A stretch of DNA of 64,000 nucleotides from Synechococcus sp. PCC 7336 (GCF_000332275.1 NZ_CM001776.1:4586008-4650007), one strand, 5' to 3'; counted from the stretch's first letter, positions 27,569 to 36,612 are shown. The notes: generated by a model from the letters alone, not told the origin. Made by a program: numbers and translations.

Positions 27569-27688
27569 ATGATTTTGTGCATTGCAGGAGTTTTGAGTGC
27601 CAGTGAGTTAGACACCGCTAACAAGCTAGTCGATCGAGCCGAATTTATCGATGGCAAATTGACCGCAGGCTGGCACGCCCGCTTAGTT
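27569..27688 (+). pseudogene. N-terminal remnant of a PKHD-type hydroxylase (PiuC-like)
   Basis: The frame from ATG 27569 gives about 40 residues matching the start of PKHD-type 2-oxoglutarate/Fe(II) hydroxylases: MILCIAGVLSASELD, then AEFIDGKLTAGWHARLV. The family continues KNN and a long catalytic domain with the HxD...H iron site. Here the sequence changes abruptly after residue 40 and stops at 27781 with no catalytic part. These enzymes are typical companions of iron-uptake genes, which fits the neighbourhood. The tail of the frame holds a direct repeat of GCGAGCCGGT. Confidence 0.7.
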
Positions 27689-27780
27689 GCAGCACAGCAC
27701 CAGCGAGCCGGTATGCGAGCCGGTGCTGACACAGCAAACTTGTTGCAAAGCACTTGCAACTCATGGGTGGGTCAACTTTG

Positions 27781-27798
27781 ATGTGATAGACATCACAT
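27781..27798. promoter_or_regulatory. CRP/SyCRP1-type binding site
   Basis: ATGTGAT AGAC ATCACAT is a perfect palindrome with 7-bp arms. It contains TGTGA-N6-TCACA, the consensus of the cAMP receptor protein family including cyanobacterial SyCRP1. It is 314 bp upstream of the dps ATG chosen here. The rest of 27799-28111 holds no gene. Confidence 0.65.
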
Positions 27799-28111
27799 TT
27801 CAATTGCGATAAAAAAACTTTGCAACAAGCTGAGATACAGGCTTCGAAGGCAAAAGTCTCAAAATAGCCACAACAGAGTGCTGTGATGCCTACATCCCTT
27901 ATGCCGCAAGCAGTAGAACGATCGCAGAGGAAAGACTGAGAGCGCGATCGCCGCAAGGATTTCACAGTAGCATGCATCCTTTCTCAGAAAGAGGGGAAGA
28001 ATCTTAATGCAAACTATTGCTATTAAGTGATGTCTCTGATAGCCTGAAGTTCGACATGTTTAGAGCGCTTTTGCTATCAATGGCGTGTACGTCGCTGGGC
28101 ATAGGTCAATC

Positions 28112-28654
28112 ATGGCAAATAACACCGCTATCATTCACGCACTTGATATCGTTCGGGATAATCCCATCGGACTGGACAGGGAGATTACTACTCCCGTATG
28201 CGAAGGGCTCAATATCCTTCTGGCCAGTTTCGAAGCTCTGTACCTTCAGTATCAAAAACATCATTTTGTGGTGGAGGGGACGGAGTTTTACCAATTGCAC
28301 CAGTATTTCGAAGAAAGCTACGACGAGGTGCGCGGCCACGTCCATTCGGTTGGAGAACGGCTGAATGGTTTGGGAGGTGTGCCGGTGGCCAGCTTTGCCA
28401 AGCTGGCTGAGTTGTGCTGCTTCGAGCCCGAGGTGGAGGGCGCTTTTGCCTGTCGCGCTATGGTCGAGCACGACCTCGGTGCAGAGCAAACAATCGTCTC
28501 AGTCTTGAGATCTCAGGCAGCTCAAGCAGAAAGCTTGGGCGATCGCGCCACGCGATACCTGTTGGAGGGCATCCTGCTCGAAACAGAAGATCGCGCCATT
28601 CATCTGGAGCACTTTTTGGCGCAAGATAGCCTCACTTTGGGGCTCAACCGCTAG
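28112..28654 (+). CDS. dps: Dps-type ferritin-like DNA-protection protein
   Basis: 180 residues from ATG 28112 (an upstream GTG at 28085 would add nine). Dps dodecamers oxidise Fe(II) with peroxide, store iron and shield DNA. The ferroxidase residues are visible: H in [13 protein letters not shown], then [15 protein letters not shown] with the paired H, E and D positions, and the helix ending RAIHLEHFL. The ILLETEDRA segment is typical of the cyanobacterial type. It lies just beyond the iron-uptake genes and 0.3 kb downstream of a CRP-type site. Confidence 0.92.
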   Translation: MANNTAIIHALDIVRDNPIGLDREITTPVCEGLNILLASFEALYLQYQKHHFVVEGTEFYQLHQYFEESYDEVRGHVHSVGERLNGLGGVPVASFAKLAELCCFEPEVEGAFACRAMVEHDLGAEQTIVSVLRSQAAQAESLGDRATRYLLEGILLETEDRAIHLEHFLAQDSLTLGLNR

Positions 28655-28795
28655 TCAGCAAGTTTGCTTCGACTGAGGTTAGTGCATTTGATTCGAGCTC
28701 TTCCGTCGGTACTCCATGCCCCAGCCATACTGGTGAGATTTGATGTCGAACCCGTTTTGCAATAGGACCCTTTTGAAGTTAGTCGGAGAGTTCGA

Positions 28796-29065
28796 ATGAT
28801 GGAGTTAACTAGCTCCGAACCCGAGAATAAGCTGCAGGCGATCGAAGTGCCCAGGAGCGATCGCTGGCGGATTAGAAGACGGCTTTTGGAGCTTTCCATT
28901 CCCGCCGTGTGTTCTGCAGACGGTCACTTGCACGTCGAGGTGAATAACAGTGTGGCAGCTCTTCAAGTACGCAGCGTCCTTCGTCAGTTTGGAGCCGGTC
29001 GAGCCGAGTTGGTGGACTGGCTGGAAAACTGCTGGCGTCAGACTTCTCCCGACTGCGCGGCATAA
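28796..29065 (+). CDS. Asr1405/Asl0597-type small conserved protein
   Basis: 89 residues. The body EVPRSDRWRIRRRLLELSIP, VEVNNSVAALQVRSVLRQF and ELVDWLENCW fits a small family restricted to cyanobacteria. No signal or membrane span is seen. GGAG at 28785 precedes the ATG at 28796. Function is unknown. It may form a unit with the short frame after it. Confidence 0.7.
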   Translation: MMELTSSEPENKLQAIEVPRSDRWRIRRRLLELSIPAVCSADGHLHVEVNNSVAALQVRSVLRQFGAGRAELVDWLENCWRQTSPDCAA

Positions 29066-29078
29066 GCCTGCCGATACC

Positions 29079-29294
29079 TTGCTAGTACGGCAGGAATATC
29101 GAGGCGATTGGACCGACATTTATTTGGGGGGCGTACGGGCGGGCGATCGAGATCGCTGCTGCATTGCTTGCCCCGATCTCAAATTGTGCGTTCACTACCG
29201 ATGGGCAGACCGCCAGCTCATTCGCGCGGCCCGACGTCCTGCCGAGATTCCCGCCCGTACTTGGAAATATTTGACTCGCAAGCAAGTCCGCTGA
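29079..29294 (+). CDS. Possible small Cys-containing protein
   Basis: An open frame of about 71 residues that needs a TTG start (29079). It is compact and charged, with CCIACPDLKLC in the centre. It begins 13 bp after the preceding gene and ends 37 bp before the ferredoxin-like gene, filling the gap in the same direction. No family is recognised and there is no strong ribosome site. Confidence 0.35.
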   Translation: MLVRQEYRGDWTDIYLGGVRAGDRDRCCIACPDLKLCVHYRWADRQLIRAARRPAEIPARTWKYLTRKQVR

Positions 29295-29331
29295 GCGGGA
29301 TTGAGCCCTCACCCCTTGAATTCCTGTCGAT

Positions 29332-29934
29332 ATGAGCAAGCACACCCCAACATCTCGATTTGCCATCACTGGTCGCTTCGCGCGATTTGCCATTGAAGAT
29401 GGCTTCAAAATCAAAGGATTTTATCTAGCCGTCTCCGGCGAAGAAGTTTATATTAAGCTACCCAAACGCTTGCGTTATTACTGTGCCGATCTGTTGGTGC
29501 CCGGAGCGCTACTGCAGGTGAGGGGCAAGAAAAAGGTCGATCTCAAACGCGATCGCGTCAAATTGAAGGCAGAAGATATTCTCTCGGCGATCGCAACCCC
29601 CGGCCACGCCAACGGCCATTGGTCGCAGGCGATCGAGCCCGCACGTTCTCGAGAAGACGCCGAAGACGTTGCCAAGCCCCAATGCATCCGTGTGTGCCAA
29701 AAGTCTAGCTGTTGCAAACGGGGAGGCGCTGCCGTTTGGCAAGCACTGGAGCGCGGGATTGCCGAGGCTGGGTTAGGCGATCGCGTCAAACTGAAGGCCA
29801 CCAGTTGCATGGGCAAATGCAAAGCCGGACCGAACTTGATTATGCCCGGCAAGATGCGTTACAGCCACGTCAAGGCCCAATCTGTCTCGGATTTACTCGA
29901 AGAGCACTTTACCTCGCCAGCTCCGAGGGCGTGA
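29332..29934 (+). CDS. Thioredoxin-like [2Fe-2S] ferredoxin domain protein
   Basis: 200 residues. The N-terminal half (about 8-80) is a small beta-rich domain (GRFARFAIEDGFKIKGFYL). The C-terminal half (about 115-195) is a thioredoxin-like ferredoxin with candidate cluster cysteines in CIRVCQKSSCCKRGG and CMGKCKAGPN. This two-part form is common in cyanobacteria. It should carry electrons in the cytoplasm; the partner is unknown. ATG 29332 is used. Confidence 0.85.
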   Translation: MSKHTPTSRFAITGRFARFAIEDGFKIKGFYLAVSGEEVYIKLPKRLRYYCADLLVPGALLQVRGKKKVDLKRDRVKLKAEDILSAIATPGHANGHWSQAIEPARSREDAEDVAKPQCIRVCQKSSCCKRGGAAVWQALERGIAEAGLGDRVKLKATSCMGKCKAGPNLIMPGKMRYSHVKAQSVSDLLEEHFTSPAPRA

Positions 29935-29955
29935 GCTTCAGGATTGCGAGCATTT

Positions 29956-30345
29956 ATGGGAAAGCCCCGCCGATATCGTAAAAAGCCCGACCTCGCCGTA
30001 ATTGCCATACCGCTCGATCTCGATACGGAAGGCTTTGTCTATCGCAAGTGGGGCGACCTACAGCACTGCAAGCGAGGGGACTGGATCGTCAACAATCGCG
30101 GCGAAATCTATACGGTCGATCGCGCAGTATTCGAGCGCACTTATCGGCAGTTGCAGCCAGGGCTTTATCTCAAGATAACCCCCGTCTGGGCCGAGGTTGC
30201 CAGCCAAGCGGGCAGCGTGACCACCAAAGAAGGTCGCTCCCACTATCGAGCAGGCGATTATGTGGTTTACAACGACGAGGGTTTTGCCGACGCCTATTGC
30301 ATGACGGCTGCAGAGTTCGAGGCGATGTACGAACCGGATGACTAG
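29956..30345 (+). CDS. Conserved protein, PGDYG-domain-like
   Basis: 129 residues from ATG 29956. It starts GKPRRYRKKPDL and has two GDW/GDY turns (KRGDWIVNNRGEIYTVDRAVF and RAGDYVVYNDEG), which resembles the small PGDYG family. No signal peptide. It follows the ferredoxin-like gene by 21 bp and precedes lepB by 79 bp, so it may share their transcript. Function is unknown, and the family call is tentative. Confidence 0.55.
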   Translation: MGKPRRYRKKPDLAVIAIPLDLDTEGFVYRKWGDLQHCKRGDWIVNNRGEIYTVDRAVFERTYRQLQPGLYLKITPVWAEVASQAGSVTTKEGRSHYRAGDYVVYNDEGFADAYCMTAAEFEAMYEPDD

Positions 30346-30424
30346 AGCGGGCGCAAGCGATTGACCTCAAATGCGATAATAATAACTTGGTAGAACCGAG
30401 CCCTTGCAACCGCCTGAGAAATAT

Positions 30425-31219
30425 ATGCCCTCTGACCCCAACCCCAACGGAGATGCCGAACGCCATTCAACGGCGACTGACCTCCCCCAGCAAAAGCCAT
30501 CTTCCAGTCGGTCCGAGTCTTCCCAAGGGCCGTCCAACACGCTGTGGAACAATGAAAATCTCACCACGATCTTGACGGCGGTCGTGCTGACGGTTGTGAT
30601 TCGGTTCTTTGTGGCCGAAGCCCGCTGGATTCCATCCGAATCGATGGTACCGACGCTGGAGATCGGCGATCGCCTCGTGGTGGAAAAGATCAGCTATCGC
30701 TTTCGCGAGCCCCAACGGGGAGACATTGTGGTGTTTATTCCCCCCGAGCACGTGGGCACCCAGGATGCATTTATCAAACGGGTAGTGGGGATTCCGGGAG
30801 ATCGGCTTGAAATTCGCTTGAATGAAGGGCTCTATGTCAATGGCGAGCTCTTGCCCGAAACCTACACTGCCGAGCCCCCCAAGCTGAACGGTAGCTATCC
30901 TGAAGATTTGACGGTGCTGGGAGATTTGCGCGGCTTTCCCCTCGGGAGGGGAGCAAACCGGAGCGATCCGATTGTGGTTCCCCCCGATCGCTTTTTCGTC
31001 ATGGGCGACAACCGCAATAACAGCCAAGATTCTCACATCTGGGGCTTTTTGCCGAAGGAAAATATTATTGGCCGCACCTTCGTCCGGTTTTGGCCCCTCA
31101 ACCGCCTGCACTATTTTCCCCGCGTAGACTACAACTCCTTCTCCGTATCTGCGCCATCGGATGTCGGAACCTCTGTTGCTGCGGGCCAATGGGTGCCGTT
31201 GGCGACGGCAGAGCCTTAA
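30425..31219 (+). CDS. lepB: Signal peptidase I
   Basis: 264 residues from ATG 30425 (a TTG at 30404 is less likely). It removes signal peptides of exported proteins at the membrane. A disordered N-terminus is followed by one membrane span (about 47-65), then the catalytic Ser box PSESMVPTL, the catalytic Lys box FIKRVVGIPGD, and the conserved MGDNRNNSQDSHIWG. An insertion of about 30 residues between the last two (ending at LGRGANRSDP) is common in cyanobacterial forms. Confidence 0.95.
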   Translation: MPSDPNPNGDAERHSTATDLPQQKPSSSRSESSQGPSNTLWNNENLTTILTAVVLTVVIRFFVAEARWIPSESMVPTLEIGDRLVVEKISYRFREPQRGDIVVFIPPEHVGTQDAFIKRVVGIPGDRLEIRLNEGLYVNGELLPETYTAEPPKLNGSYPEDLTVLGDLRGFPLGRGANRSDPIVVPPDRFFVMGDNRNNSQDSHIWGFLPKENIIGRTFVRFWPLNRLHYFPRVDYNSFSVSAPSDVGTSVAAGQWVPLATAEP

Positions 31220-31311
31220 AGATTGGGGAGAGGAGTATCTGTTGACAAAGACGTCGAATATTGACGTTGTATGACAGAATTGCCCGATCCCCAAGGAAAC
31301 CCCTCGAAAAT

Positions 31312-31325
31312 GTATCTGTAGATAC
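31312..31325. promoter_or_regulatory. Palindrome upstream of small repeat protein
   Basis: GTATCT GT AGATAC, a 14-bp palindrome ending 22 bp before ATG 31348. Its place suggests an operator, but no regulator is implied by the context. Confidence 0.4.
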
Positions 31326-31347
31326 TGTTACTGTATTGAGGTTTCCG

Positions 31348-31572
31348 ATGAATCCCCAAGAGCAAGCGCGCCAGCTCGCCGCTAAGCAGCGCCAGCACGA
31401 TCGGCACCAGCAAGAGTCGATGCTCGGTCGCGCCGAGTCTGAATTAGAGAGTGAGAAGGGCGATCGCCAAGTGGATGCCAGTGCCCGCGAGCTGGGTGCC
31501 AAGCAACGGCAACAGGACGCACAACGGCAAGAATCGATGCTCAGCCGCGCCGAGTCTGAAGAGATCCACTAG
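31348..31572 (+). CDS. Small charged protein with internal duplication
   Basis: 74 residues from ATG 31348, rich in Gln, Arg, Glu and Ala. It consists of two copies of a ~25-residue unit (AKQRQHDRHQQESMLGRAES and AKQRQQDAQRQESMLSRAES) joined by a charged linker, likely helical or disordered. No family is recognised. The last 32 bp overlap the 3' end of lpxB on the other strand. The repeat structure and kept frame support a real gene. Confidence 0.55.
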   Translation: MNPQEQARQLAAKQRQHDRHQQESMLGRAESELESEKGDRQVDASARELGAKQRQQDAQRQESMLSRAESEEIH

Positions 31573-32719
31573 CTCCACGATCCAATAGCCCCAAAATTTC
31601 TGACGCCGCCCGCTCCAAAACTCCGGTTTGCCCCAAAGCAGCGCGCAACTGAGCGTAGTCCTGTTGGAGGGTTTTGCGGCGGCGGGGGTCGCTCAGTAGC
31701 TCGATCGCCTCGGTGGCGATCGTTTCCGGTTGGGCTGCGTGCTGCAGTAGTTCCATCACAATCGGTCGCATCAACACTAAATTGGGAGGCGATACAAACG
31801 GGACAGAGAATTTGAGGATGTATTTGGCAATCCAGTAGGTGATGGGATTGACGCGGTAAATGACCACTTGGGGCAGCCCGCGAATAGCGGTTTCGAGGTT
31901 GACAGTACCGGATTTAGCCAGAACGAGATCGACAGCAGAGAGGACGGTAGGAGTATCTCGTTCGACAAATTTAATCTCCACCCCCAGTTTTTTGGCTTGT
32001 TTGGCGATCGTCCGGCGAAACTCGGGGCGCGACAGCGACACCCAAAACTCCACATCGGGCAGCTTGGCTTGTAGCAGTTGGGCCGCTTGCAATAAGGTGG
32101 GTAGCACCGTGCGCAGCTCCTGCGGGCGCGAAGCAGGAAAGATGGCAATGGCTCGAGCGTCGGGGGCCATCTCCAAACGGGCTCGGGCTTCAGCCCGAGA
32201 GGGGGGCGATTGCAAAATGTCAATTAAGGGATGCCCCACCCAACGAACATTGCCCCCCGCTTGCGCGTAATACTCTGCTTCAGCAGAAAAGATCGCCAGA
32301 ATCAGGCGACTGAAGGCCACCAATCGATGGGTGAGCTTGGGGGTAAAGGTCCACACCCATTCCTGTGGCGCAATATAGTACACCACCGGGACGCCCAGTT
32401 TTTGCAGCCGATCCCCCATGCGGTGGTTGACCCCGACATAATCCACCAAAATGGCCAGGTCGGGGGGATTGCGGTGCAGATAGCGACTCACCTTCCACTC
32501 CAGCCAGAGGGTCGGGCCGATAAAGGGCAAAGCTTCTAAAATACCGACGGAGCTAATGCCGGTGGTGTTGTGCAGTAGCTGCGCTCCAGCCGCTGCCATC
32601 CGATCGCCTCCCACTGCCACCACCTCTAGCTCGGGGCGCAGGCGCAACAACGTACGAATCAGATGACTCGCCTGCAAATCGCCAGATACTTCGCCAGTAC
32701 ATACAAAGACTCGGGGCAT
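31541..32719 (-). CDS. lpxB: Lipid-A-disaccharide synthase
   Basis: 392 residues. It joins lipid X and UDP-diacylglucosamine to form the lipid A disaccharide. It opens with FVCTGEVSGDLQASHLI and has AILVDYVGVNHRMG, the YYIAPQEWVW stretch and the sugar-nucleotide region ending KSGTVNLETAIRGLPQVVIYR, all typical of the GT19 family. It is the last gene of lpxC-fabZ-lpxA-lpxB, 3 bp after lpxA. Confidence 0.96.
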   Translation of the reverse strand: MPRVFVCTGEVSGDLQASHLIRTLLRLRPELEVVAVGGDRMAAAGAQLLHNTTGISSVGILEALPFIGPTLWLEWKVSRYLHRNPPDLAILVDYVGVNHRMGDRLQKLGVPVVYYIAPQEWVWTFTPKLTHRLVAFSRLILAIFSAEAEYYAQAGGNVRWVGHPLIDILQSPPSRAEARARLEMAPDARAIAIFPASRPQELRTVLPTLLQAAQLLQAKLPDVEFWVSLSRPEFRRTIAKQAKKLGVEIKFVERDTPTVLSAVDLVLAKSGTVNLETAIRGLPQVVIYRVNPITYWIAKYILKFSVPFVSPPNLVLMRPIVMELLQHAAQPETIATEAIELLSDPRRRKTLQQDYAQLRAALGQTGVLERAASEILGLLDRGASGSLQTRRG

Positions 32720-32722
32720 CGG

Positions 32723-33565
32723 CTACGCTTCGCCCTTCTTGTCGGTATCGCGGCTGGGCAGCGGGCCGCGACGATCGCGATCGCCGATCGAGCTTTTCAG
32801 GAAGCGCAGCAGTTCGGCGACATACTCGCCCTCTGACGGCCAGGTGGCTAACTCCTGCAAGACATCCTCCAGTTTGCGACGGCTGCGATACAGCAGCCGG
32901 TAAGCTTCTTTTAATTGCTTAAACTCGGGATCGCTAGATCGGAGTCCCGCCCGTTTGAGACCCACCAAGTTCAGACCGCGAATGCGACCGGGATTGCCCT
33001 CCACCATCATGTAAGGGGGAACGTCGCGATCGATGCGAGCCATACCCCCCACCATCGCCAATTTGCCAATATGCGTAAATTGATGCACCCCTACTAAACC
33101 ACTAATGCGCGCTTGAGACTCAATGCGAATGTGTCCGGCCAGTGCGACGGAATTGGCCATGATGACGCGATCGCCAATGTCGCAGTTATGGGCCACGTGA
33201 GTGTAGGCCATGAGCAAATTATCGTTCCCCAGGCGAGTCACCTCCCCCTCTTCAGTGGCCCGATTGATCGTCACGCATTCCCGCAAGCAGTTGCGATCGC
33301 CAATCTCCACTCGACTGGGAGCCCCCCGGTATTTCAAATCCTGCGGTTCCAGCCCGATCGCCACCCCCGGATAAATCAGATTCTCTGCCCCAATCTCCGT
33401 CCAGCCATCCACCACCACATTGGGATAGAGCTTGGTGCTTGCCCCAATGCGAACGTGTTCGCCGATCGCACAACCCGGCCCCACCTCGGCGGTGGGGTGA
33501 ATCTCCGCTCGCGGGTGAACCGTTGCAGTGGCATGAATGCGTTGGGACGAAGACACAGATGTCAT
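32723..33565 (-). CDS. lpxA: UDP-N-acetylglucosamine acyltransferase
   Basis: 280 residues, first enzyme of lipid A synthesis. The left-handed beta-helix hexapeptide repeats run from about 10 to 190 (IHATATVHPRAEIHPTAEVG and on), with the catalytic His in YTHVAHNCDIGD and the conserved LVGVHQFTHIGKLAMVGG. The C-terminal helical part is normal. The gene lies between fabZ (60 bp) and lpxB (3 bp). Confidence 0.96.
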   Translation of the reverse strand: MTSVSSSQRIHATATVHPRAEIHPTAEVGPGCAIGEHVRIGASTKLYPNVVVDGWTEIGAENLIYPGVAIGLEPQDLKYRGAPSRVEIGDRNCLRECVTINRATEEGEVTRLGNDNLLMAYTHVAHNCDIGDRVIMANSVALAGHIRIESQARISGLVGVHQFTHIGKLAMVGGMARIDRDVPPYMMVEGNPGRIRGLNLVGLKRAGLRSSDPEFKQLKEAYRLLYRSRRKLEDVLQELATWPSEGEYVAELLRFLKSSIGDRDRRGPLPSRDTDKKGEA

Positions 33566-33625
33566 AGTTAGCTTAACGGTGCCACTCCACGGTACCTGCA
33601 GGTCTACAGTTCGGCTCTGGGGGGA

Positions 33626-34105
33626 TCAATCCACCAGCGAGAACATCAGTTCCCCTTCTGTTACTAGCTTGCCATCCACCTCTGCTCTAGCAGCCATTTT
33701 GCCAATCCGCTGGCGACGAATGGTCAGCACTTCAACGGTCATGATCAGGCGATCGCCCGGTACCACCGGTCGGCGAAAGCGCACGCCGTCAATCCCGGCA
33801 AACAAAGCCAGTCGTCCTTCTGCACCGGGCATTTGGGTCAGGATAATTCCCCCCACCTGAGCCATCGCTTCGACGATCAGCACCCCCGGCATAATCGGAC
33901 GGCCGGGAAAGTGGCCCTGGAAAAACTGTTCGTTGAAAGAAACGTTTTTGAGGCCGACTGCCCGCTGCCCCGGCACGAACTCGGTGATGCGATCGACGAG
34001 CAAGAAAGGATAGCGATGGGGCAAAATCTCCTGAATTTGCTCGGCTGTATACACAACCTCAGCGGGCTTGGAAGATGTTTCGGGCGCAGAAAAAGCAGCA
34101 GTCAC
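33626..34105 (-). CDS. fabZ: 3-hydroxyacyl-ACP dehydratase
   Basis: FabZ dehydrates 3-hydroxyacyl-ACP in fatty acid elongation and competes with LpxA for the same pool. The hot-dog fold carries [13 protein letters not shown] with the catalytic His, [20 protein letters not shown] with the catalytic Glu, and PVVPGDRL. Starting at GTG 34105 gives 159 residues, the usual size. An in-frame ATG at 34219 would add 38 residues that look unlike the family. No clear ribosome site decides the matter. Confidence 0.93.
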   Translation of the reverse strand: MTAAFSAPETSSKPAEVVYTAEQIQEILPHRYPFLLVDRITEFVPGQRAVGLKNVSFNEQFFQGHFPGRPIMPGVLIVEAMAQVGGIILTQMPGAEGRLALFAGIDGVRFRRPVVPGDRLIMTVEVLTIRRQRIGKMAARAEVDGKLVTEGELMFSLVD

Positions 34106-34295
34106 GGCAAAGGGTTGAATTCGGATGGGGGACTCGAACCGGCAGCGGATATGGGGAAATGCAATTCGCTTGGCTGTCGTCCAAGCGCCCATCCAGCAAT
34201 CGGGATCGAGCGGATGCAAAGATTCGAGATCGAGTCCAGTCTGGAGCGGTTGGCGCGGCGAAACGAATACCGACGTTAGCGATCGGTCTCAGCCA

Positions 34296-35189
34296 TCAGC
34301 TGCGCGAGGTCAATCTGCTCGCGTCGGCCAGAAGCTGTTGGGCAAAGCGACCGTGCAGGGTGTGGCTTGCTTTGTAGGCAATAAAATGTCCCTGCCAACG
34401 CACACCCGCGAGGCTGAGATCTCCTAGTAAATCTATCAGTTTATGGCGCACTGGCTCGTCTGAAAATCGCAATGGTGTCAGCCATTCCCGCTCGTTACAG
34501 ACGATCGCGCTCTCTAGGCTGCCCCCTTTAATTAAGCCCAATTCCAGAGCTTGGCGGGCTTGGACCTCGGTGGCAAACGTACGAGCGGGGGCGATCTCCT
34601 CCCGAAACTGCTCCGGCCCCTCCACCCAACTCAACCACTGCTCGCCAATAGGGCAATTGGCAAAATCAATGCCGTAGGTATAGCGGGTTTGAGGACTGGG
34701 CACCCCACTCACGAATGCATCTCCCTCCCAGACTGTCAGGGGTTGCGCGATCGCGATCTGCACCCGTTCGGCCTCTTGTGCGGCGATGCCCGCCTCGGCG
34801 ATCGCCTCTATCCAAGGCAGCGCCGACCCATCTAAAATCGGTGCCTCCGGCCCGTTCAGTTCGATGCGACAATTATCGACACTGCACCCCGCCAACGCCG
34901 CCATCAAGTGTTCGATGGTGCGCACCTGCGCCTCTCCCTGTTGTAAGAGTGTGGACAGTTGAGCCGGGACAGCATTCGCGAGACTGGCTGCAATGGCGGG
35001 CTGTCCTTCTAGGTCTACCCGTACGAAGGTTCGTCCGGTCTTGGCTGGAGCCGGTTGGAGGTGGCAGGTCACTGCAGCTCCTGTGTGAAGCCCGGTGCCG
35101 CTGACCGCCACCGGGCGGGCTAGGGTGTGCTGTCGGTTGCTGGCGATCGCTGCTGACAGGGAGGATGGGTTGGGGGCAAAGGTGGGCAT
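34296..35189 (-). CDS. lpxC: UDP-3-O-acyl-N-acetylglucosamine deacetylase
   Basis: 297 residues from ATG 35189; the frame continues upstream through the tRNA-Leu gene, so the longer start can be excluded. LpxC is the committed zinc-dependent step of lipid A synthesis. Zinc-site and catalytic residues lie in RTIEHLMAAL, RHKLIDLLGDLSLAG and ASHTLHGRFA. N-terminal VSGTGLHTGAAV is typical. First gene of the lipid A operon; the promoter must lie in 35190-35316. Confidence 0.96.
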   Translation of the reverse strand: MPTFAPNPSSLSAAIASNRQHTLARPVAVSGTGLHTGAAVTCHLQPAPAKTGRTFVRVDLEGQPAIAASLANAVPAQLSTLLQQGEAQVRTIEHLMAALAGCSVDNCRIELNGPEAPILDGSALPWIEAIAEAGIAAQEAERVQIAIAQPLTVWEGDAFVSGVPSPQTRYTYGIDFANCPIGEQWLSWVEGPEQFREEIAPARTFATEVQARQALELGLIKGGSLESAIVCNEREWLTPLRFSDEPVRHKLIDLLGDLSLAGVRWQGHFIAYKASHTLHGRFAQQLLADASRLTSRS

Positions 35190-35316
35190 GGGGGAAAGTT
35201 GGGAGTCTGTGACGGTGGCTTGTTTCACTGTACTGCCAACCTCGGTTGCACCGCTCCGATCTCGACTCGAAGCAGTTGGGTTTTGGGACGGCGATCGGGT
35301 AATATAGGTTGCCGCT

Positions 35317-35397
35317 GGGCGAGTGGCGAAATGGTAGACGCACCGCACTCAAAATGCGGCGGGGAAACCCGTGAGAGTTCGAATCTCTCCTTGCCCA
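35317..35397 (+). tRNA. tRNA-Leu (CAA)
   Basis: Acceptor GGGCGAG (35317-35323) pairs with CTTGCCC (35390-35396), discriminator A. The anticodon stem CCGCA/TGCGG (35343-35347, 35355-35359) holds the loop CTCAAAA with anticodon CAA at 35350-35352. A long variable arm (class II) and the T-loop GTTCGAATC follow. CCA is not encoded. Confidence 0.96.
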
Positions 35398-35623
35398 TCT
35401 CGATCTCCTGCAGGGCTTTCTGGGGAGACTGGAGGATTTGTCTGTCTTGCGATCGCAGCTCTCAGACTGACCTGTGCGGGCGATCGCCTCAATTCAATTT
35501 GTTGCGGCTGTCGAGAATAGCTTGGCAGTTGTCTCCCTGCAAAAGCTGCAGCTAGGATGAAAGCCAAGCTCAAATAGTTCATCTTTAAGCTGACAGCACT
35601 GCGATCTCCCCCAGAGTCTTGGT

Positions 35624-36601
35624 ATGAAAGACGTTAACTACCTACGCATCAGCCTGATCGATCGCTGTAATTTTCGCTGTCAGTACTGCATGCCCGGCGA
35701 TGAGGAAATGGCATGGCTGGACAGGGATGTCCTACTCACCCGTGCAGAAATTGTCAGCTTGGTGCGGGATGTGTTTATGCCGTTGGGGTTCAATCGGTTT
35801 CGATTGACTGGGGGAGAACCACTGCTGCGTCAAGATGCGATCGCAATTGTCAGCGACCTCAGCCGTCTCGACGGCCTCGTCGACTTAGCCCTGACCACCA
35901 ACGCCTTTATCTTGGCTGATAAAGCCCGCGCCCTCTACGATGCCGGACTGCGCCGCATCAACATCAGCCTCGACTCCCTCAACGCCGACACCTTCCGCCA
36001 GATTACCGGTCGGGACTTATGGCACAACGTCTGGGCAGGCATTCAAGCGGCTTACGATGTGGGGTTCGATCCCCTCAAGCTCAATGTAGTCGTGATCCCG
36101 GGCGTCAACGATCGGGAAGTAGAAGCGCTAGCCGCCCTCTCGATCGATCGCGCCTGGCACGTCCGCTTTATTGAATTCATGCCCATCGGTAACAGCACTC
36201 TCTTCTCTGATAAAGGCTGGATCGATTCCGCCGATTTACGCCAGCGCATCCGGGCCAAATACGGTTTGGAAAGCGCCAGCGTCCGGGGGAGCGGTCCCGC
36301 CGACATCTTTCGCATTCCCCAGGCCAAAGGTACCCTCGGCTTCATCAGCCAAATGTCTGACTGTTTCTGCGACAACTGCAATCGCATTCGCCTGTCTGCC
36401 GATGGCTGGCTGCGCCCCTGCCTGCTGAACGAGTCCGGCCAGATCGATCTCAAAGCTTCCCTGAGAAAGGGGTACCCCCCCGATCGCCTGCGCGAACGGG
36501 TACGCCAGTTGTTAAGCGAAAAAGCTGAGATTCACTTTAAAGATCGCGATCGAGGCACCCGCGATCGATACAGTCGTACGATGTCTCAGATCGGGGGGTA
36601 G
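35624..36601 (+). CDS. moaA: GTP 3',8-cyclase
   Basis: 325 residues; radical-SAM enzyme for the first step of molybdenum cofactor synthesis. The N-terminal cluster motif is [12 protein letters not shown] (CxxxCxxC), followed by [10 protein letters not shown]. The C-terminal second cluster uses [20 protein letters not shown]. Other Moa genes are not nearby. It converges with pipX. Confidence 0.95.
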   Translation: MKDVNYLRISLIDRCNFRCQYCMPGDEEMAWLDRDVLLTRAEIVSLVRDVFMPLGFNRFRLTGGEPLLRQDAIAIVSDLSRLDGLVDLALTTNAFILADKARALYDAGLRRINISLDSLNADTFRQITGRDLWHNVWAGIQAAYDVGFDPLKLNVVVIPGVNDREVEALAALSIDRAWHVRFIEFMPIGNSTLFSDKGWIDSADLRQRIRAKYGLESASVRGSGPADIFRIPQAKGTLGFISQMSDCFCDNCNRIRLSADGWLRPCLLNESGQIDLKASLRKGYPPDRLRERVRQLLSEKAEIHFKDRDRGTRDRYSRTMSQIGG

Positions 36602-36612
36602 ACTCGGAAACT

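Noticed and set aside
34122-34194. Possible tRNA on the minus strand between lpxC and fabZ: 7-bp complementary ends GGATGGG/CCCATCC exactly 72 nt apart and a GGTTCGAGTC stretch.
   Set aside because: The T-stem does not pair when the TTCGA is placed correctly, there is no proper anticodon arm, and the only strong inner hairpin is in the wrong place.
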